NCBI RefSeq assembly: GCF_018403745.1
Contig: NZ_BOVP01000003.1
Location: forward strand, 1-64,000
DNA: 64,000 bases
Direction of reading: 5' to 3'
DNA from: Lactococcus formosensis
Lineage (GTDB): Bacteria > Bacillota > Bacilli > Lactobacillales > Streptococcaceae
Under the pieces are notes generated by a model, which was given only the letters and a program-made list of their open reading frames with translations, made no database searches and was not told the DNA's origin. The position numbers were made by a program, and so were the translations under genes. How positions within the stretch are numbered: the stretch's first letter is position 1; each line of letters starts with the position of its first letter. This document shows, in pieces, positions 54,581 to 64,000 of the stretch.

Positions 54581-55774
54581 ATGAAAAAACTATCTGATTT
54601 TGTTTTAAATATTGAAGAGTCTGTGACTCTAGCTGCTGCTAAGCGTGCTAAAGATCTTGCAAGCCAAGGAAAAAACATTATTGACTTAACTTTAGGGCAG
54701 CCAGATTTTTCCACCCCAGAATTAATCGGTGAAGCAGCTATTGATTCTATTCATTCAGGCAAGGCAAGTTTCTATACACAAGCTTCTGGCTTACCTGAGT
54801 TGAAAAGCGCTGTGCGTAATTATTGGGATAAATATTATGGTTATGCCATTGAAGATAAGGAGATTTTAGTTACCACGGGTGCTAAATTTGCGCTTTATGC
54901 CTTCTTCCAAAGTGTTTTAGATAAAGGTGATGAAGTCATCATCCCAGCTCCGTATTGGGTGAGTTATGTGGATCAAGTCAAAATGTCAGGAGGCCAACCT
55001 GTTGTCGTCTCGACTTTGCAAGAAAATGATTTTAAAATCACAGTTGAGCAACTCGAGGCAGTAAAAACCGAAAAGACGAAGGTGCTTTTATTAAATAGTC
55101 CATCCAATCCAACAGGAATGATTTATTCAAAAGAAGAATTACTGGCTCTGGGAAATTGGGCTGTAGCTAACGATCTTTTAATCTTAGCAGACGATATTTA
55201 TCACCGATTAGTTTATAATCAAAGCGAATTTACAGCTATTTCATCCTTATCAGAAGCGATTCGTCAACGCACAATTGTCATTAATGGTGTCTCGAAGACC
55301 TTTGCAATGACCGGGTGGCGTATTGGACTTGCAGTAGGGGACAGTGAAATTATTGCAGCAATGACAAAGATTGCAGGTCAAACAACCTCAAACCCAAGTA
55401 CAGTTGCTCAATATGCAGCCATCGAAGCTTTTAATTCTGATGAAACGGCAGTTGAAAAAATGCGTATAGCTTTTGAAGCACGGCTAAACTTGATACACCC
55501 TATGATTAATCAAATTCCTGGCTTTGAGGCGATTAAGCCTAATGGTGCTTTCTATCTCTTCCCTAAAGTTGAGAAAGCCATGGCACTGAAAGGGTATGAC
55601 AACGTTACGGATTTTGCGACAGCGATTCTTGAAGAAACTGGTGTGGCTCTTGTGACAGGTGAAGGATTTGGATCACCTGTGCATGTAAGATTGAGTTATG
55701 CTACTGACCTTGAAAGTTTAACAGAAGCTGTGCAACGGCTTAAAGACTGGATGGAACAGACAAATGATAGATAA
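54581..55774 (+). CDS. aspC: Aspartate aminotransferase
   Basis: This 397-aa class I PLP aminotransferase converts oxaloacetate and glutamate to aspartate and 2-oxoglutarate. Seen: LGQPDFSTP, substrate loop NSPSNPTGMIYSKEEL, PLP strand DDIYHRLVY and the Schiff-base Lys in NGVSKTFAMTGWRIG. Full length. It supplies aspartate to AsnS and asparagine synthesis in the same neighbourhood. Confidence 0.96.
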   Translation: MKKLSDFVLNIEESVTLAAAKRAKDLASQGKNIIDLTLGQPDFSTPELIGEAAIDSIHSGKASFYTQASGLPELKSAVRNYWDKYYGYAIEDKEILVTTGAKFALYAFFQSVLDKGDEVIIPAPYWVSYVDQVKMSGGQPVVVSTLQENDFKITVEQLEAVKTEKTKVLLLNSPSNPTGMIYSKEELLALGNWAVANDLLILADDIYHRLVYNQSEFTAISSLSEAIRQRTIVINGVSKTFAMTGWRIGLAVGDSEIIAAMTKIAGQTTSNPSTVAQYAAIEAFNSDETAVEKMRIAFEARLNLIHPMINQIPGFEAIKPNGAFYLFPKVEKAMALKGYDNVTDFATAILEETGVALVTGEGFGSPVHVRLSYATDLESLTEAVQRLKDWMEQTNDR

Positions 55775-56093
55775 AAAAGAAGCGAAATCAGCTTACAAGC
55801 TTCAAGAAAAGCTTGGGGCTGTTGTAGCTTATAAAAATATTTCAAAAAACAAGTTTTATCTTGATATAGCGCCAGATTTACCTGGCTTAAAAAATCGCTT
55901 TGAGTTTTCCCAAAAAACAGGTATTGGTGTTCCACTAGCTATTGACAAAGATTGGAAATCGGATGACTTTGAACTTCTAGTGCTTGAGGAGCTCAAGAAA
56001 GATGAATTACAGACACCGCAAGCTTTTAAAGAAGATTTGAAAACTTTGAGGGAAATCTGGTTAGAGAAATTTGCAGACAAAGATTTATATTAA
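55764..56093 (+). CDS. Conserved hypothetical protein between aspC and asnS, 109 aa
   Basis: Not recognised. The ATG overlaps the aspC 3' end by 11 bp, so it is translationally coupled. Soluble, Lys/Leu/Asp-rich; opens [21 protein letters not shown] and ends EKFADKDLY. No cysteine or catalytic motif. It takes a place with no counterpart in the B. subtilis cluster. Confidence 0.62.
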   Translation: MIDKKEAKSAYKLQEKLGAVVAYKNISKNKFYLDIAPDLPGLKNRFEFSQKTGIGVPLAIDKDWKSDDFELLVLEELKKDELQTPQAFKEDLKTLREIWLEKFADKDLY

Positions 56094-56115
56094 AAAAAAA
56101 GAGAAGGAATTATTT

Positions 56116-57453
56116 ATGAAAGACTTAGTATCAATCATCGATGTGAAAGATCACGTTGGTGAAGAAATCAAAATTGGCGCTTGGGTTGCAGACAAATCAG
56201 GAAAAGGAAAATTGCAATTTCTCCAACTCCGTGATGGTACAGCTTATTTCCAAGCTGTCGTTTTCAAACCAAACATGATTGAAAAATTTGGTGAAGAAGC
56301 GGGAGTAGAAAAATTCACTGAAATCAAACACTTGGCTCAGGAAACATCAGTAATCGTAACAGGTGTTGTAAAAGAAGATTCACGTTCAAAATTTGGTTAC
56401 GAGCTTGATGTCACAGATCTTGAAGTTATCGGTGCATCTGTGGATTATCCTATCACACCAAAAGAGCACGGTACAGACTTCTTGATGGATAACCGTCACT
56501 TGTGGTTACGTAGCCGCAAGCAACATGCGGTTATGCTTGTGCGTAACGAAATTATCCGCGCGACGTATGAGTTTTACAATGCCAACGGTTTTGTAAAAAT
56601 TGATAGCCCAATCTTGACAGGTTCAGCACCAGAAGGAACAACAGAACTTTTCGAAACAGACTACTTCGGTCAACCTGCTTTCCTGTCACAAACAGGTCAA
56701 CTCTATGCTGAAGCGGGTGCGATGGCATTTGGTAAAGTCTTTACCTTTGGGCCAACTTTCCGTGCTGAAAAATCAAAAACACGTCGTCATTTGACAGAAT
56801 TCTGGATGATTGAGCCAGAAATGGCCTTCACAACGCATGAAGAGTCTTTGGATATTCAAGAAGCATATGTCAAACACTTAATCAAATCAGTCTTGGAAAA
56901 CCAACGTTACGCTTTAGAAACTTTGGAACGTGACATTGATTTGTTGGAAAAATATGTTAATGAACCCTTCAAACGTGTCACTTACGATGACGCGATTGAG
57001 CTCCTTCAAAAAGAAGAAGCGAACAATGATTACGATCATATCGAGTGGGGCGATGACTTTGGTTCACCACATGAAACATTTGTTTCTAACTATTATGGTA
57101 TGCCAACGTTTATCATCAACTACCCTAAAGCGATTAAAGCTTTCTACATGAAACCACATCCAACACGTGAAGATGTTGTGATTTGTGCTGACCTCATCGC
57201 GCCAGAAGGTTATGGAGAAATCATCGGTGGTTCTGAACGTGCGACAGATTACGATTACTTGGTAGAAAAAGTTAAAGAGTTTGGTCTCTCAGAAGAAGAA
57301 TATAGCTGGTACCTTGATTTACGTAAATTCGGTTCTGTGCCACATTCTGGATTTGGACTTGGATTGGAACGTGCGGTAACCTTTATTACAGGTAACCAAC
57401 ACATCCGCGAAGCCATTCCATTCCCACGTATGCTTGGACGTATCCGCCCTTAA
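56116..57453 (+). CDS. asnS: Asparaginyl-tRNA synthetase
   Basis: This 445-aa class II synthetase has an N-terminal OB-fold anticodon-binding domain ([25 protein letters not shown], part [10 protein letters not shown]). The catalytic core carries motif 2 in [19 protein letters not shown] and motif 3 in [13 protein letters not shown]. The ATG at 56116 follows GAAGGAA; an in-frame start at 56071 overlaps the previous gene. Full length. Confidence 0.97.
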   Translation: MKDLVSIIDVKDHVGEEIKIGAWVADKSGKGKLQFLQLRDGTAYFQAVVFKPNMIEKFGEEAGVEKFTEIKHLAQETSVIVTGVVKEDSRSKFGYELDVTDLEVIGASVDYPITPKEHGTDFLMDNRHLWLRSRKQHAVMLVRNEIIRATYEFYNANGFVKIDSPILTGSAPEGTTELFETDYFGQPAFLSQTGQLYAEAGAMAFGKVFTFGPTFRAEKSKTRRHLTEFWMIEPEMAFTTHEESLDIQEAYVKHLIKSVLENQRYALETLERDIDLLEKYVNEPFKRVTYDDAIELLQKEEANNDYDHIEWGDDFGSPHETFVSNYYGMPTFIINYPKAIKAFYMKPHPTREDVVICADLIAPEGYGEIIGGSERATDYDYLVEKVKEFGLSEEEYSWYLDLRKFGSVPHSGFGLGLERAVTFITGNQHIREAIPFPRMLGRIRP

Positions 57454-57465
57454 GACTTAAATAAA

Positions 57466-57493
57466 AGTTCTCAACTTGCTTGAGGGCTTTTTT
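57466..57493 (+). terminator. Terminator of asnS
   Basis: AGTTCTCAA/TTGAGGGCT (two G-U pairs), 5-nt loop, T run. Confidence 0.75.
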
Positions 57494-57576
57494 GCATAAA
57501 ATCACGGGATGAAACATCCTTTTTCAGGTGAGTTTTTGATATAATAAGAGGGAGAAATAAAGGAGGAACCTTATCT

Positions 57577-57924
57577 ATGGAACTTAAGGATTATCAAAAG
57601 GAGATAATAAAATTTGATGTCAATGGCTCTTTAGCGGACATTGAGCAGGTAAATTTTGCTTTTTTAGATAAGGTACTCGGTTTAGCGGGTGAATCAGGAG
57701 AAGTAGCGGATAAGATTAAAAAAATCATCCGGGACCAAGATGGCATAATTCGAGAGAATGACAAAAGCGCTTTGGAAAAAGAGTTAGGCGATGTCTTATG
57801 GCATGTGGCAACATGCGCGCGCTATCTGGGACTTGATTTGGAACAGGTCGCTCAAGCCAACTTAAATAAACTGGAAAGTCGTCAGCTCCGAGGTAAAATA
57901 GCGGGCAGCGGGGACGAGCGATGA
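57577..57924 (+). CDS. MazG-like nucleotide pyrophosphohydrolase
   Basis: This 115-aa single-domain all-alpha NTP pyrophosphohydrolase has LAGESGEVADKIKK and KELGDVLWHVA, the EXXE and EXXD metal-binding motifs. It probably hydrolyses non-canonical or excess (d)NTPs to NMP and PPi. A strong AAGGAGG site precedes the ATG; a TATAAT is at ~57540. Its stop overlaps the thiN start by 4 bp. Confidence 0.88.
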   Translation: MELKDYQKEIIKFDVNGSLADIEQVNFAFLDKVLGLAGESGEVADKIKKIIRDQDGIIRENDKSALEKELGDVLWHVATCARYLGLDLEQVAQANLNKLESRQLRGKIAGSGDER

Positions 57925-58538
57925 GAGTACTTATTCATGCGGGCCGGCCCGCAAGCTTACCTGATGAAAGTTATGATTATTATGTCGGAATTGATCGTGG
58001 ATCTTTATTTTTAATTGAAGAACAGCAAGATTTAGACTTAGCGGTTGGCGATTTTGACTCTGTAAGTCAGGAAGAATTCGACAAAATATCAGACGCTGCT
58101 TGTGAACTTGTTAAGCTGCCGGCAGAGAAGGATCAGACGGATTTGGAAGCTGGTTTAGATCAGGTGCTTTCTCGTTTTCCAGATGCGGAAATCATGATCG
58201 TTGGAGCCCTTGGTGGAAGGCTCGATCATCATTTGACCAATGTATATCTACCTCTAAATTTTGCTTTTCCCGAAAACATTACTTTAAGGGATGAGCAAAA
58301 TTTTGTAAAATACCTCACTCAAGGTCAGCATAAAATCCGAAGAATTGAGAACTATCCGTACTTGGGAATTGTTCAGGTTGGTACAAAAAGAAGTTTAGAG
58401 ATAAAAAACGCAAAATATCCACTTAAAGCTGAGGATAACTTTGCTGACATTTACGCAAGTAATGCTTTTATCAGTGAGACGATGGAGTTAAAAATTGATC
58501 AAGGGAAACTTATCGTCATTTATTCAAAAGACAGTTAG
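57921..58538 (+). CDS. thiN: Thiamine pyrophosphokinase
   Basis: This 205-aa enzyme transfers pyrophosphate from ATP to thiamine, making TPP. Seen: YYVGIDRGS, the catalytic VGDFDSVSQEE and PAEKDQTDLE loops, and GALGGRLDHHLTNV. Full length. In many Firmicutes thiN sits with ribosome-assembly genes, but here it follows a MazG-like gene with 4-bp overlap. Confidence 0.93.
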   Translation: MRVLIHAGRPASLPDESYDYYVGIDRGSLFLIEEQQDLDLAVGDFDSVSQEEFDKISDAACELVKLPAEKDQTDLEAGLDQVLSRFPDAEIMIVGALGGRLDHHLTNVYLPLNFAFPENITLRDEQNFVKYLTQGQHKIRRIENYPYLGIVQVGTKRSLEIKNAKYPLKAEDNFADIYASNAFISETMELKIDQGKLIVIYSKDS

Positions 58539-58547
58539 AGAGATTAT

Positions 58548-59468
58548 ATGATTATTGGAATAATTGGTGCAACATCAAATATCGCAGGTAAGGCCTACCT
58601 GCCCGTTTATGCAAAAATGCAAGCCGAACATCGTTTTATTTTGCATTCGCGAACTTGGGAAAAAGCGGAGGAGATTCGAAAAAAATACAAGTTTGAATAT
58701 GCGACAACGGATTTAGGCGCTTTAGAAACTTGTGATATGGTCGTCATCCATGCAGCAACTGCTCAACATTTTGACCTTGCAAAACGCTATTTGAGTGCAG
58801 GCACACATGTAATGATGGATAAGCCGATTTCTGAAAACTTTGAGGAGGTCCAAGAACTTCATCGCTTGGCTGAGGAAAATAATGTCCTCTTTGTTATCGG
58901 CTTTAATCGCCGTTTTGCCCCAATGACAGACAAACTTAAAGAGGTCAACCAAAAAAACTTTATTAAGGTAAGTAAAAATTTAGCAAATAATGCCGACGAA
59001 GTACAATTTAGTTTGTATGACATCTTTATTCATCCCTTGGATACCTTGATTTACTTGCTTGATGATGAAATCGAACGTTACAGTTATCAATTAGCCATGA
59101 CACCTGACAAAAAGCTTTCACGTGTGCTTGTTACACTTAGAACACAATCTTGTATGGGAATTGCCAGCATGAACTTGACTTCAGGTGCTTTTTCTGAGGA
59201 ATTTACGGTTGAAGCAGGCAGTGGAACCTATCGTTTATCAGAACTTACGGAGTTAGAAATCCTTACTGGACTAGACAAGCAAAAAGTCGGAATTAATGGT
59301 TGGCAAAGTGCTACATATAATCGTGGTTTTGAGAGTTTAGTTTTTGGCATGGTTGGAGCAGTAGCTGAGTTTGACGGTCACAATAGAGACGAACTTATGA
59401 AGCAGATGAAACAAACAAATGTTTTGGATTCGCATGAAATCATCCATGAAATTTTAGATAAAATGTAA
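58548..59468 (+). CDS. Gfo/Idh/MocA-family oxidoreductase
   Basis: This 306-aa protein has an N-terminal Rossmann fold (IIGATSNIAGKAYLPVYAKM) and the MDKPISENFEEVQELHRLAEEN region with catalytic-type Lys. FNRRFAPMTDKL and the C-terminal substrate domain follow. It is similar to MviM-type virulence-factor annotations. The sugar substrate is unknown. Nine bp after thiN, followed 16 bp later by the GH20 gene, so probably one transcript. Confidence 0.88.
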   Translation: MIIGIIGATSNIAGKAYLPVYAKMQAEHRFILHSRTWEKAEEIRKKYKFEYATTDLGALETCDMVVIHAATAQHFDLAKRYLSAGTHVMMDKPISENFEEVQELHRLAEENNVLFVIGFNRRFAPMTDKLKEVNQKNFIKVSKNLANNADEVQFSLYDIFIHPLDTLIYLLDDEIERYSYQLAMTPDKKLSRVLVTLRTQSCMGIASMNLTSGAFSEEFTVEAGSGTYRLSELTELEILTGLDKQKVGINGWQSATYNRGFESLVFGMVGAVAEFDGHNRDELMKQMKQTNVLDSHEIIHEILDKM

Positions 59469-59484
59469 GCTATAAAGGATTGTG

Positions 59485-60678
59485 ATGCTAAAAAAAATAT
59501 TACCTTTTGCGCTGATATTTATTATTATCGTCGCAATTGCTGGCTTTGCCATTTATAATGGTTTGTCTTTGAGACATGAAAATGAAGAACGTATTACGCT
59601 ACATGAGGCTAAACAAGCTGGCTTAACACTAGATATTTCTAGAAAGTACTATTCGACAGATACAATTAAAGACTTTATTGATGATATATCTGGCATCCCA
59701 CACGCTTTTGTGCAACTTCACATGAGTGATGATCACGCTCTTGGAGTGGAGTTGGAGACGGTTGGACAGACAGAAGAGCAAGCAGAAATACGTGATGGCA
59801 TTGCTTATAATCCTGATACAAATCTCCCATTTTTGACGAAAAATGAATTACGGGATTTGGTTGATTATGCAATAGAACATCGAGTTTTGCTTATTCCAGA
59901 GCTAGGGACGCCATCTCGTATGGGAGCTGTTCTTGAGCGCCTTGAAGCACATAGTCCTCAAAAGCGTGAAGTGGTGCGATTAGCTGAGTCTGACCCAAGA
60001 AGTTTATATATGATGGATCCTGCTAAACCAGCCAGCTTGGAGTTAGCCAAAGCTATGATTGAGGAGTATTTACCAATTTTTGCTCAACAGTCAGAGAAAT
60101 ATTTTCATATTGGAGGTGGCGAAGCTCAGACAACGCCCCAATCTAGTCATCCCGACTTGGTAAATTATGTGAATCAACTCAATGATTTTTTAAAGAAGCG
60201 TGGTTTTACGATGAGAATGTGGAATGATAGTATCGGAAATGGAGATGTCACACATCTCGATAAGGATATTCAGATTGCTTATTGGACGCCGAATAGTCGC
60301 GTGAACTTCTTTAGCCAGGTTCCTGCAGCGAGTTTAGGTTTTGAACATATCGCACCAGCTCAGCAACTTTTGAACAAGGGGTTTAAGTTGCTTAATTATA
60401 ATGCGTACTATCTTTATCTTTTACCTTCAGAGGAGACGTTGAAAGAGGATAATTTGGCTTACTCTATTGATAGTTTGAAAAATCACTGGACCTTAGCACA
60501 TTTGACCCTGAACTCCGGCATCAAAGTAAGTTCAATAGATAGTGTAATAGGCTCTTCGATTTCGATTTGGAGTGAAAACGTTGGGCAACTTATAGATAAA
60601 GAAGTTCAGCAAGGTATTCAGCCGTTTGTTGGGGCTTATCTAGAAAGTGCCAAAGGCCGTGTAAGGCCTAAAGAATAA
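59485..60678 (+). CDS. GH20-type beta-hexosaminidase-like surface protein with altered catalytic dyad
   Basis: This 397-aa protein has an N-terminal membrane anchor (residues 6-25) and a GH20-like TIM barrel: GLTLDISRKYYS (47-58), FVQLHMSDDHALGVEL (75-90), LIPELGTPSRMG (136-147) and MRMWNDS. The family's catalytic HxGxDE appears as HIGGGEA (208-214). The Glu acid/base is kept at 213, but the Asp that positions the N-acetyl group is Gly. Substrate-assisted catalysis should be impaired or altered. ATG 59485 is preferred over GTG 59482 for ribosome-site spacing (AGGA). Confidence 0.82.
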   Translation: MLKKILPFALIFIIIVAIAGFAIYNGLSLRHENEERITLHEAKQAGLTLDISRKYYSTDTIKDFIDDISGIPHAFVQLHMSDDHALGVELETVGQTEEQAEIRDGIAYNPDTNLPFLTKNELRDLVDYAIEHRVLLIPELGTPSRMGAVLERLEAHSPQKREVVRLAESDPRSLYMMDPAKPASLELAKAMIEEYLPIFAQQSEKYFHIGGGEAQTTPQSSHPDLVNYVNQLNDFLKKRGFTMRMWNDSIGNGDVTHLDKDIQIAYWTPNSRVNFFSQVPAASLGFEHIAPAQQLLNKGFKLLNYNAYYLYLLPSEETLKEDNLAYSIDSLKNHWTLAHLTLNSGIKVSSIDSVIGSSISIWSENVGQLIDKEVQQGIQPFVGAYLESAKGRVRPKE

Positions 60679-60711
60679 CTATTTTGTTAATAAATAAAAA
60701 GGAGCAAAGAA

Positions 60712-61038
60712 ATGAAAGATATTTTAATTTTAACTACAAATGATGCCCCAGGCTATCGTGTTGTTGAAGTCTATGGTGAAGTTTTTGGCTTAACTACTCG
60801 TTCACGTAACGTGTTTTCAAGTACAGGTCAACAATTAAAAACGATTGTTGGAGGTGAAATCGCGGGGTATACAAAGCTTCAACATGAAACGCGTGAGAGT
60901 GCTATTGAACGTCTCGCAGAAGAAGCAAGAGATAAAGGTGCCAATGCAATTTTGGCAATGCGTTTTGACTCTTCAACGTTTGGCAATGTGGACTCAGTAG
61001 CTGCATATGGTACAGCTGTTAAATTAGAAAAATTATAA
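60712..61038 (+). CDS. YbjQ-family (UPF0145) protein
   Basis: This 108-aa protein matches YbjQ: LTTNDAPGYRVVEVYGEVFG at the start, then TIVGGEIAGYTKLQHETRESAIERL and ANAILAMRFDSS. The family forms oligomeric rings of unknown function, sometimes called heavy-metal-binding. AAAAGGAG site. Likely last gene of the local transcript. Confidence 0.92.
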   Translation: MKDILILTTNDAPGYRVVEVYGEVFGLTTRSRNVFSSTGQQLKTIVGGEIAGYTKLQHETRESAIERLAEEARDKGANAILAMRFDSSTFGNVDSVAAYGTAVKLEKL

Positions 61039-61042
61039 AAAT

Positions 61043-61064
61043 GCAAACTATAGTTTGCTTTTTT
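61043..61064 (+). terminator. Terminator of the YbjQ gene
   Basis: GCAAACTATAGTTTGC palindrome followed by six T; can also serve the convergent gene weakly. Confidence 0.75.
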
Positions 61065-61090
61065 ATAATTAAACTGCAAAAAGGGATATT

Positions 61091-61390
61091 TTATCCTTTT
61101 TCTTTTGCTGCAAGTTCTTTTTCAAAGGTTTCTTTGATTGTTTTTTCTTCAATTAATTTTAATTTTTGTGGTCGCTTGAGTTTATGCTTGAACCACCATT
61201 CACATTTTAAGGCTGCTTTCTTATCTGAAAATTCAACGGCAGTAAGAAGTTGGAGCGGGCGGCGTGCTTTGGTATATTTAGCACCTTTACCTGCATTATG
61301 TGTTTCGAGACGCTTAGCAACATCATCGGTGTAGCCACAGTAAAGCGTACCGTCAGCACAATGCAAAACATAGACAAAATAAGATTTCAT
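61091..61390 (-). CDS. GIY-YIG nuclease-domain protein (YhbQ/UPF0213 type)
   Basis: This 99-aa single GIY-YIG domain has [20 protein letters not shown] (residues 4-23) and the [17 protein letters not shown] strand with conserved Arg. CEWWFKHKL carries the position of the catalytic Glu/Lys segment. UPF0213 proteins are small structure-selective or non-specific DNA nucleases. The ATG at 61390 is the natural start since homology begins there; the 49-residue upstream extension is non-homologous. Confidence 0.9.
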   Translation of the reverse strand: MKSYFVYVLHCADGTLYCGYTDDVAKRLETHNAGKGAKYTKARRPLQLLTAVEFSDKKAALKCEWWFKHKLKRPQKLKLIEEKTIKETFEKELAAKEKG

Positions 61391-61495
61391 GATAAGGCTA
61401 TTGTACCTTAAAATGTAGTATAATTGAAGTATCTTTATCGAAAATAAGAAATTCGGTCCCAGTTCTATGGGAGAGAAGTAAGAAGGGAAAAACAA

Positions 61496-64000
61496 ATGCC
61501 CCAAGATAAAATTGTGATACATGGTGCGCGTGAGCACAACTTAAAAAATATAGATGTTACTATTCCACGTGATAAGTTGGTTGTTGTTACAGGTGTTTCA
61601 GGTTCAGGGAAATCTTCTCTGGCTTTTGAGACTTTATATGCTGAAGGACAACGTCGTTATGTCGAATCATTATCTGCTTATGCTCGTCAGTTTTTAGGTA
61701 ATATGGATAAACCAGATGTGGACAGTATTGACGGATTGTCGCCAGCCATCTCTATCGACCAGAAAACAACCAGTAAAAATCCACGCTCTACTGTCGGAAC
61801 AGTAACGGAGATTAACGATTATCTCCGTCTACTTTTTGCGCGTGTCGGAAAACCTTTCTGTATCAATGGACACGGAGAAATTTCAGCACAATCGGTTGAA
61901 GAAATTGTGGATCAAATCCTTGAATTGCCAGAAAAAACACGCCTACAGATTTTAGCACCAATTGTGCGTGGTAAAAAAGGACAACACGTTAAAGTTTTTG
62001 AGCGGGTGCAAAAAGAAGGCTATGTCCGTGTCCGCGCAGATGGTGAAGTTTACGATGTGACAGAAGCACCAGAGCTTGATAAAAATAAAAAGCACAATAT
62101 CGAAGTCGTTATTGACCGTATCGTCGTAAAAGAAGGCATTCGTTCACGTTTGTTTGACTCTGTCGAAGCAGCACTTCGTATTGCTGAAGGCTATGTTATT
62201 GTGGATAAGATGGATGGGGAGGAACTCCTTTTTAGCGAGTTCTATGCCTGTCCTGTTTGTGGCTTTACAGTTCCTGAGTTAGAACCACGTCTTTTTTCAT
62301 TTAATGCACCTTTTGGTTCTTGTCCGGACTGTGATGGTCTCGGAATGAAAAACGAAGTCGATCCTGACTTGGTTATTCCTGATGACAGCAAGACCTTACG
62401 TGAAGGCGCTATAGTTGCATGGAATCCCATATCCTCAAATTACTACCCAACCATGCTAGAGTGTGCTTGCCGAGATTTTGGGATTGACATGGATACGCCA
62501 TGGGCAGACTTACCTGAGGAACACAAAGACCTTATCCTTAACGGTTCAGGTAAACGAGAGTTTCATTTTCATTATGTCGGTGATTTTGGTAATGTGTCTG
62601 ATAAAGACATGGTTTTCCCTGGTATTATTAATAATATCAACCGTCGTTTCCGCGAAACTTCAAGTGACTATACACGTGAGTACTTGCGCGGCTACATGAC
62701 TGAGCTGACTTGTACGACTTGTCATGGCTATCGTTTGAACGATCAAGCCCTTTCCGTTAAGGTTGATGGAAAACATATTGGCGAACTTTCTAATTTAGCT
62801 ATCGGTGACGAGTTAGAGTTCGTAGCTGCACTTACTTTATCTGCAAACGATGAAATGATTGCCCAACCCATTGTGAAAGAAATCAAGGATCGCTTATCTT
62901 TCTTAAAAAATGTAGGGCTAGACTATCTGACACTTTCACGGGCTTCAGGGACCCTATCGGGTGGAGAATCGCAACGTATTCGTTTAGCGACACAGATAGG
63001 TTCTAACCTTTCAGGTGTTCTTTATATTCTTGATGAGCCATCAATTGGTCTACATCAAAGAGACAATGACCGCTTGATTGAATCCCTCCAAAAAATGCGT
63101 GATTTAGGCAATACACTTATCGTGGTTGAGCATGATGAAGATACGATGAAAGCAGCAGATTGGCTGATTGATGTCGGACCAGGCGCTGGAGATTTAGGTG
63201 GTGAAATCATCGCTGCTGGAACGCCAAAACAAGTAGCGAAAAATAAAAAATCTTTGACAGGACAATATCTATCTGGGAAACGCTCCATCCCTGTACCTGA
63301 AAAACGCCGTAAAATCGATAAAAAGCGTATGGTGAAGGTCATTGGAGCTTCCGAAAATAATTTACAAAATATCGATGCCCAATTTCCTTTAGGGATTATG
63401 ACAGCTGTAACCGGTGTTTCAGGGTCGGGTAAATCTACCTTGGTTAATTCGATTTTGAAGAAAACCTTGGCGCAAAAACTCAATCATAATTCAGAAAAAC
63501 CGGGCAAACATAAAAAAGTTACTGGTTATGAAGAGATTGAACGTTTGATTGATATTGACCAATCGCCGATCGGACGTACTCCCCGTTCAAATCCAGCTAC
63601 TTACACCTCTGTATTTGATGATATCCGTGGACTCTTTGCGGAAACAAACGAAGCCAAAATTCGCGGCTACAAAAAAGGACGTTTTTCATTTAACGTGAAA
63701 GGCGGACGTTGTGAAGCCTGTTCGGGTGACGGTATTATCAAGATTGAAATGCACTTTCTTCCAGATGTGTATGTCCCATGTGAAATCTGTCATGGCAAAC
63801 GCTATAACTCAGAGACCTTGGAAGTACATTATAAAGGGAAAAATATTTCAGAAATTCTTGATATGCGCGTGTCGGATGCTTTGGAATTCTTCCGTCATAT
63901 TCCCAAAATTGAGAGAAAATTGCAAACCATCGTTGATGTCGGCTTAGGCTATGTCACTTTGGGTCAACCAGCCACAACCTTATCTGGTGGTGAAGCGCAA
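61496..64000 (+). CDS. uvrA: Excinuclease ABC subunit A (3' end beyond window)
   Basis: The first 835 codons of an approximately 940-residue UvrA, the damage-sensing ATPase of nucleotide excision repair. Seen: first Walker A GVSGSGKS (33-40), zinc modules CPVC...CPDC, CTTC and CEAC...CEIC, first [16 protein letters not shown] signature, second GVSGSGKST (~640) and the second LSGGEAQ at the window edge. AGAAGGG precedes the ATG; TATAAT lies at ~61418. Intact as far as visible. Confidence 0.98.
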   Translation, partial: MPQDKIVIHGAREHNLKNIDVTIPRDKLVVVTGVSGSGKSSLAFETLYAEGQRRYVESLSAYARQFLGNMDKPDVDSIDGLSPAISIDQKTTSKNPRSTVGTVTEINDYLRLLFARVGKPFCINGHGEISAQSVEEIVDQILELPEKTRLQILAPIVRGKKGQHVKVFERVQKEGYVRVRADGEVYDVTEAPELDKNKKHNIEVVIDRIVVKEGIRSRLFDSVEAALRIAEGYVIVDKMDGEELLFSEFYACPVCGFTVPELEPRLFSFNAPFGSCPDCDGLGMKNEVDPDLVIPDDSKTLREGAIVAWNPISSNYYPTMLECACRDFGIDMDTPWADLPEEHKDLILNGSGKREFHFHYVGDFGNVSDKDMVFPGIINNINRRFRETSSDYTREYLRGYMTELTCTTCHGYRLNDQALSVKVDGKHIGELSNLAIGDELEFVAALTLSANDEMIAQPIVKEIKDRLSFLKNVGLDYLTLSRASGTLSGGESQRIRLATQIGSNLSGVLYILDEPSIGLHQRDNDRLIESLQKMRDLGNTLIVVEHDEDTMKAADWLIDVGPGAGDLGGEIIAAGTPKQVAKNKKSLTGQYLSGKRSIPVPEKRRKIDKKRMVKVIGASENNLQNIDAQFPLGIMTAVTGVSGSGKSTLVNSILKKTLAQKLNHNSEKPGKHKKVTGYEEIERLIDIDQSPIGRTPRSNPATYTSVFDDIRGLFAETNEAKIRGYKKGRFSFNVKGGRCEACSGDGIIKIEMHFLPDVYVPCEICHGKRYNSETLEVHYKGKNISEILDMRVSDALEFFRHIPKIERKLQTIVDVGLGYVTLGQPATTLSGGEAQ

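Overview
The window is a low-GC Firmicute chromosome segment, almost certainly Lactococcus, and probably the L. garvieae/petauri side of the genus rather than L. lactis (the species is inferred). The basis is a fumarate-type class 1A PyrD, the gene runs tdk-prfA-prmC-tsaC-glyA, hprK-lgt, infC-rpmI-rplT and dinG-tseB-aspC-asnS, and short compact operons closed by rho-independent terminators. No rRNA, tRNA or CRISPR array was seen. The window opens inside a pure AGCAG tandem repeat and ends inside uvrA.

Region by region. 1-4.8 kb is accessory: the pentanucleotide repeat, two tandem terminators, a large secreted protein with a TasA/SipW-like N-terminus, a hypothetical gene, a phage-type cytosine-methylase-like gene, a small excisionase-like gene and a tyrosine integrase that abuts tdk. 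4.8-12.7 kb is core housekeeping: thymidine kinase, release factor 1 and its methyltransferase, tRNA t6A synthesis, glyA, a cell-wall lysozyme, acylphosphatase, an rRNA methyltransferase and flavodoxin. 12.8-31.6 kb holds map, envelope proteins, a rifamycin ADP-ribosyltransferase homologue (arr), hprK-lgt, a YtxG/YtxH-like pair, gnd, a PsaA-type manganese ABC transporter, pyrDA, a PadR-DUF1048 operon, twin DUF3042 micro-proteins, pgdA, miaA and an SPFH protein. 31.6-35.5 kb carries infC-rpmI-rplT with an attenuator-like leader, a rare AUA start and a 77-bp tandem duplication, followed by a GNAT gene and eno.

35.5-43.9 kb is a visibly AT-rich island inserted between eno and menG. It holds an Spx-like protein without the redox cysteines, a 1000-residue WxL protein, a small WxL protein, a WxL-interacting membrane protein, an Mga-family regulator and an unknown protein. 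This looks like a self-contained cell-surface locus with its own regulator. 44-64 kb returns to core genes: menG, VOC proteins, an aromatic-acid-exporter-like protein, corA, an MprF-like DUF2156 protein, UspA, the DnaQ-DinG helicase, tseB-aspC-asnS, thiN, a GH20 enzyme lacking the usual catalytic Asp, and uvrA.

A recurring pattern across the core is a set of genes (trmH family, gtrA, a 59-aa membrane protein, a GNAT, menG, corA) whose extended -10 promoter ends only 6-8 nt before the start codon. These are predicted to give leaderless or nearly leaderless mRNAs. All functions are read from protein motifs and gene order by eye; no database search was possible.
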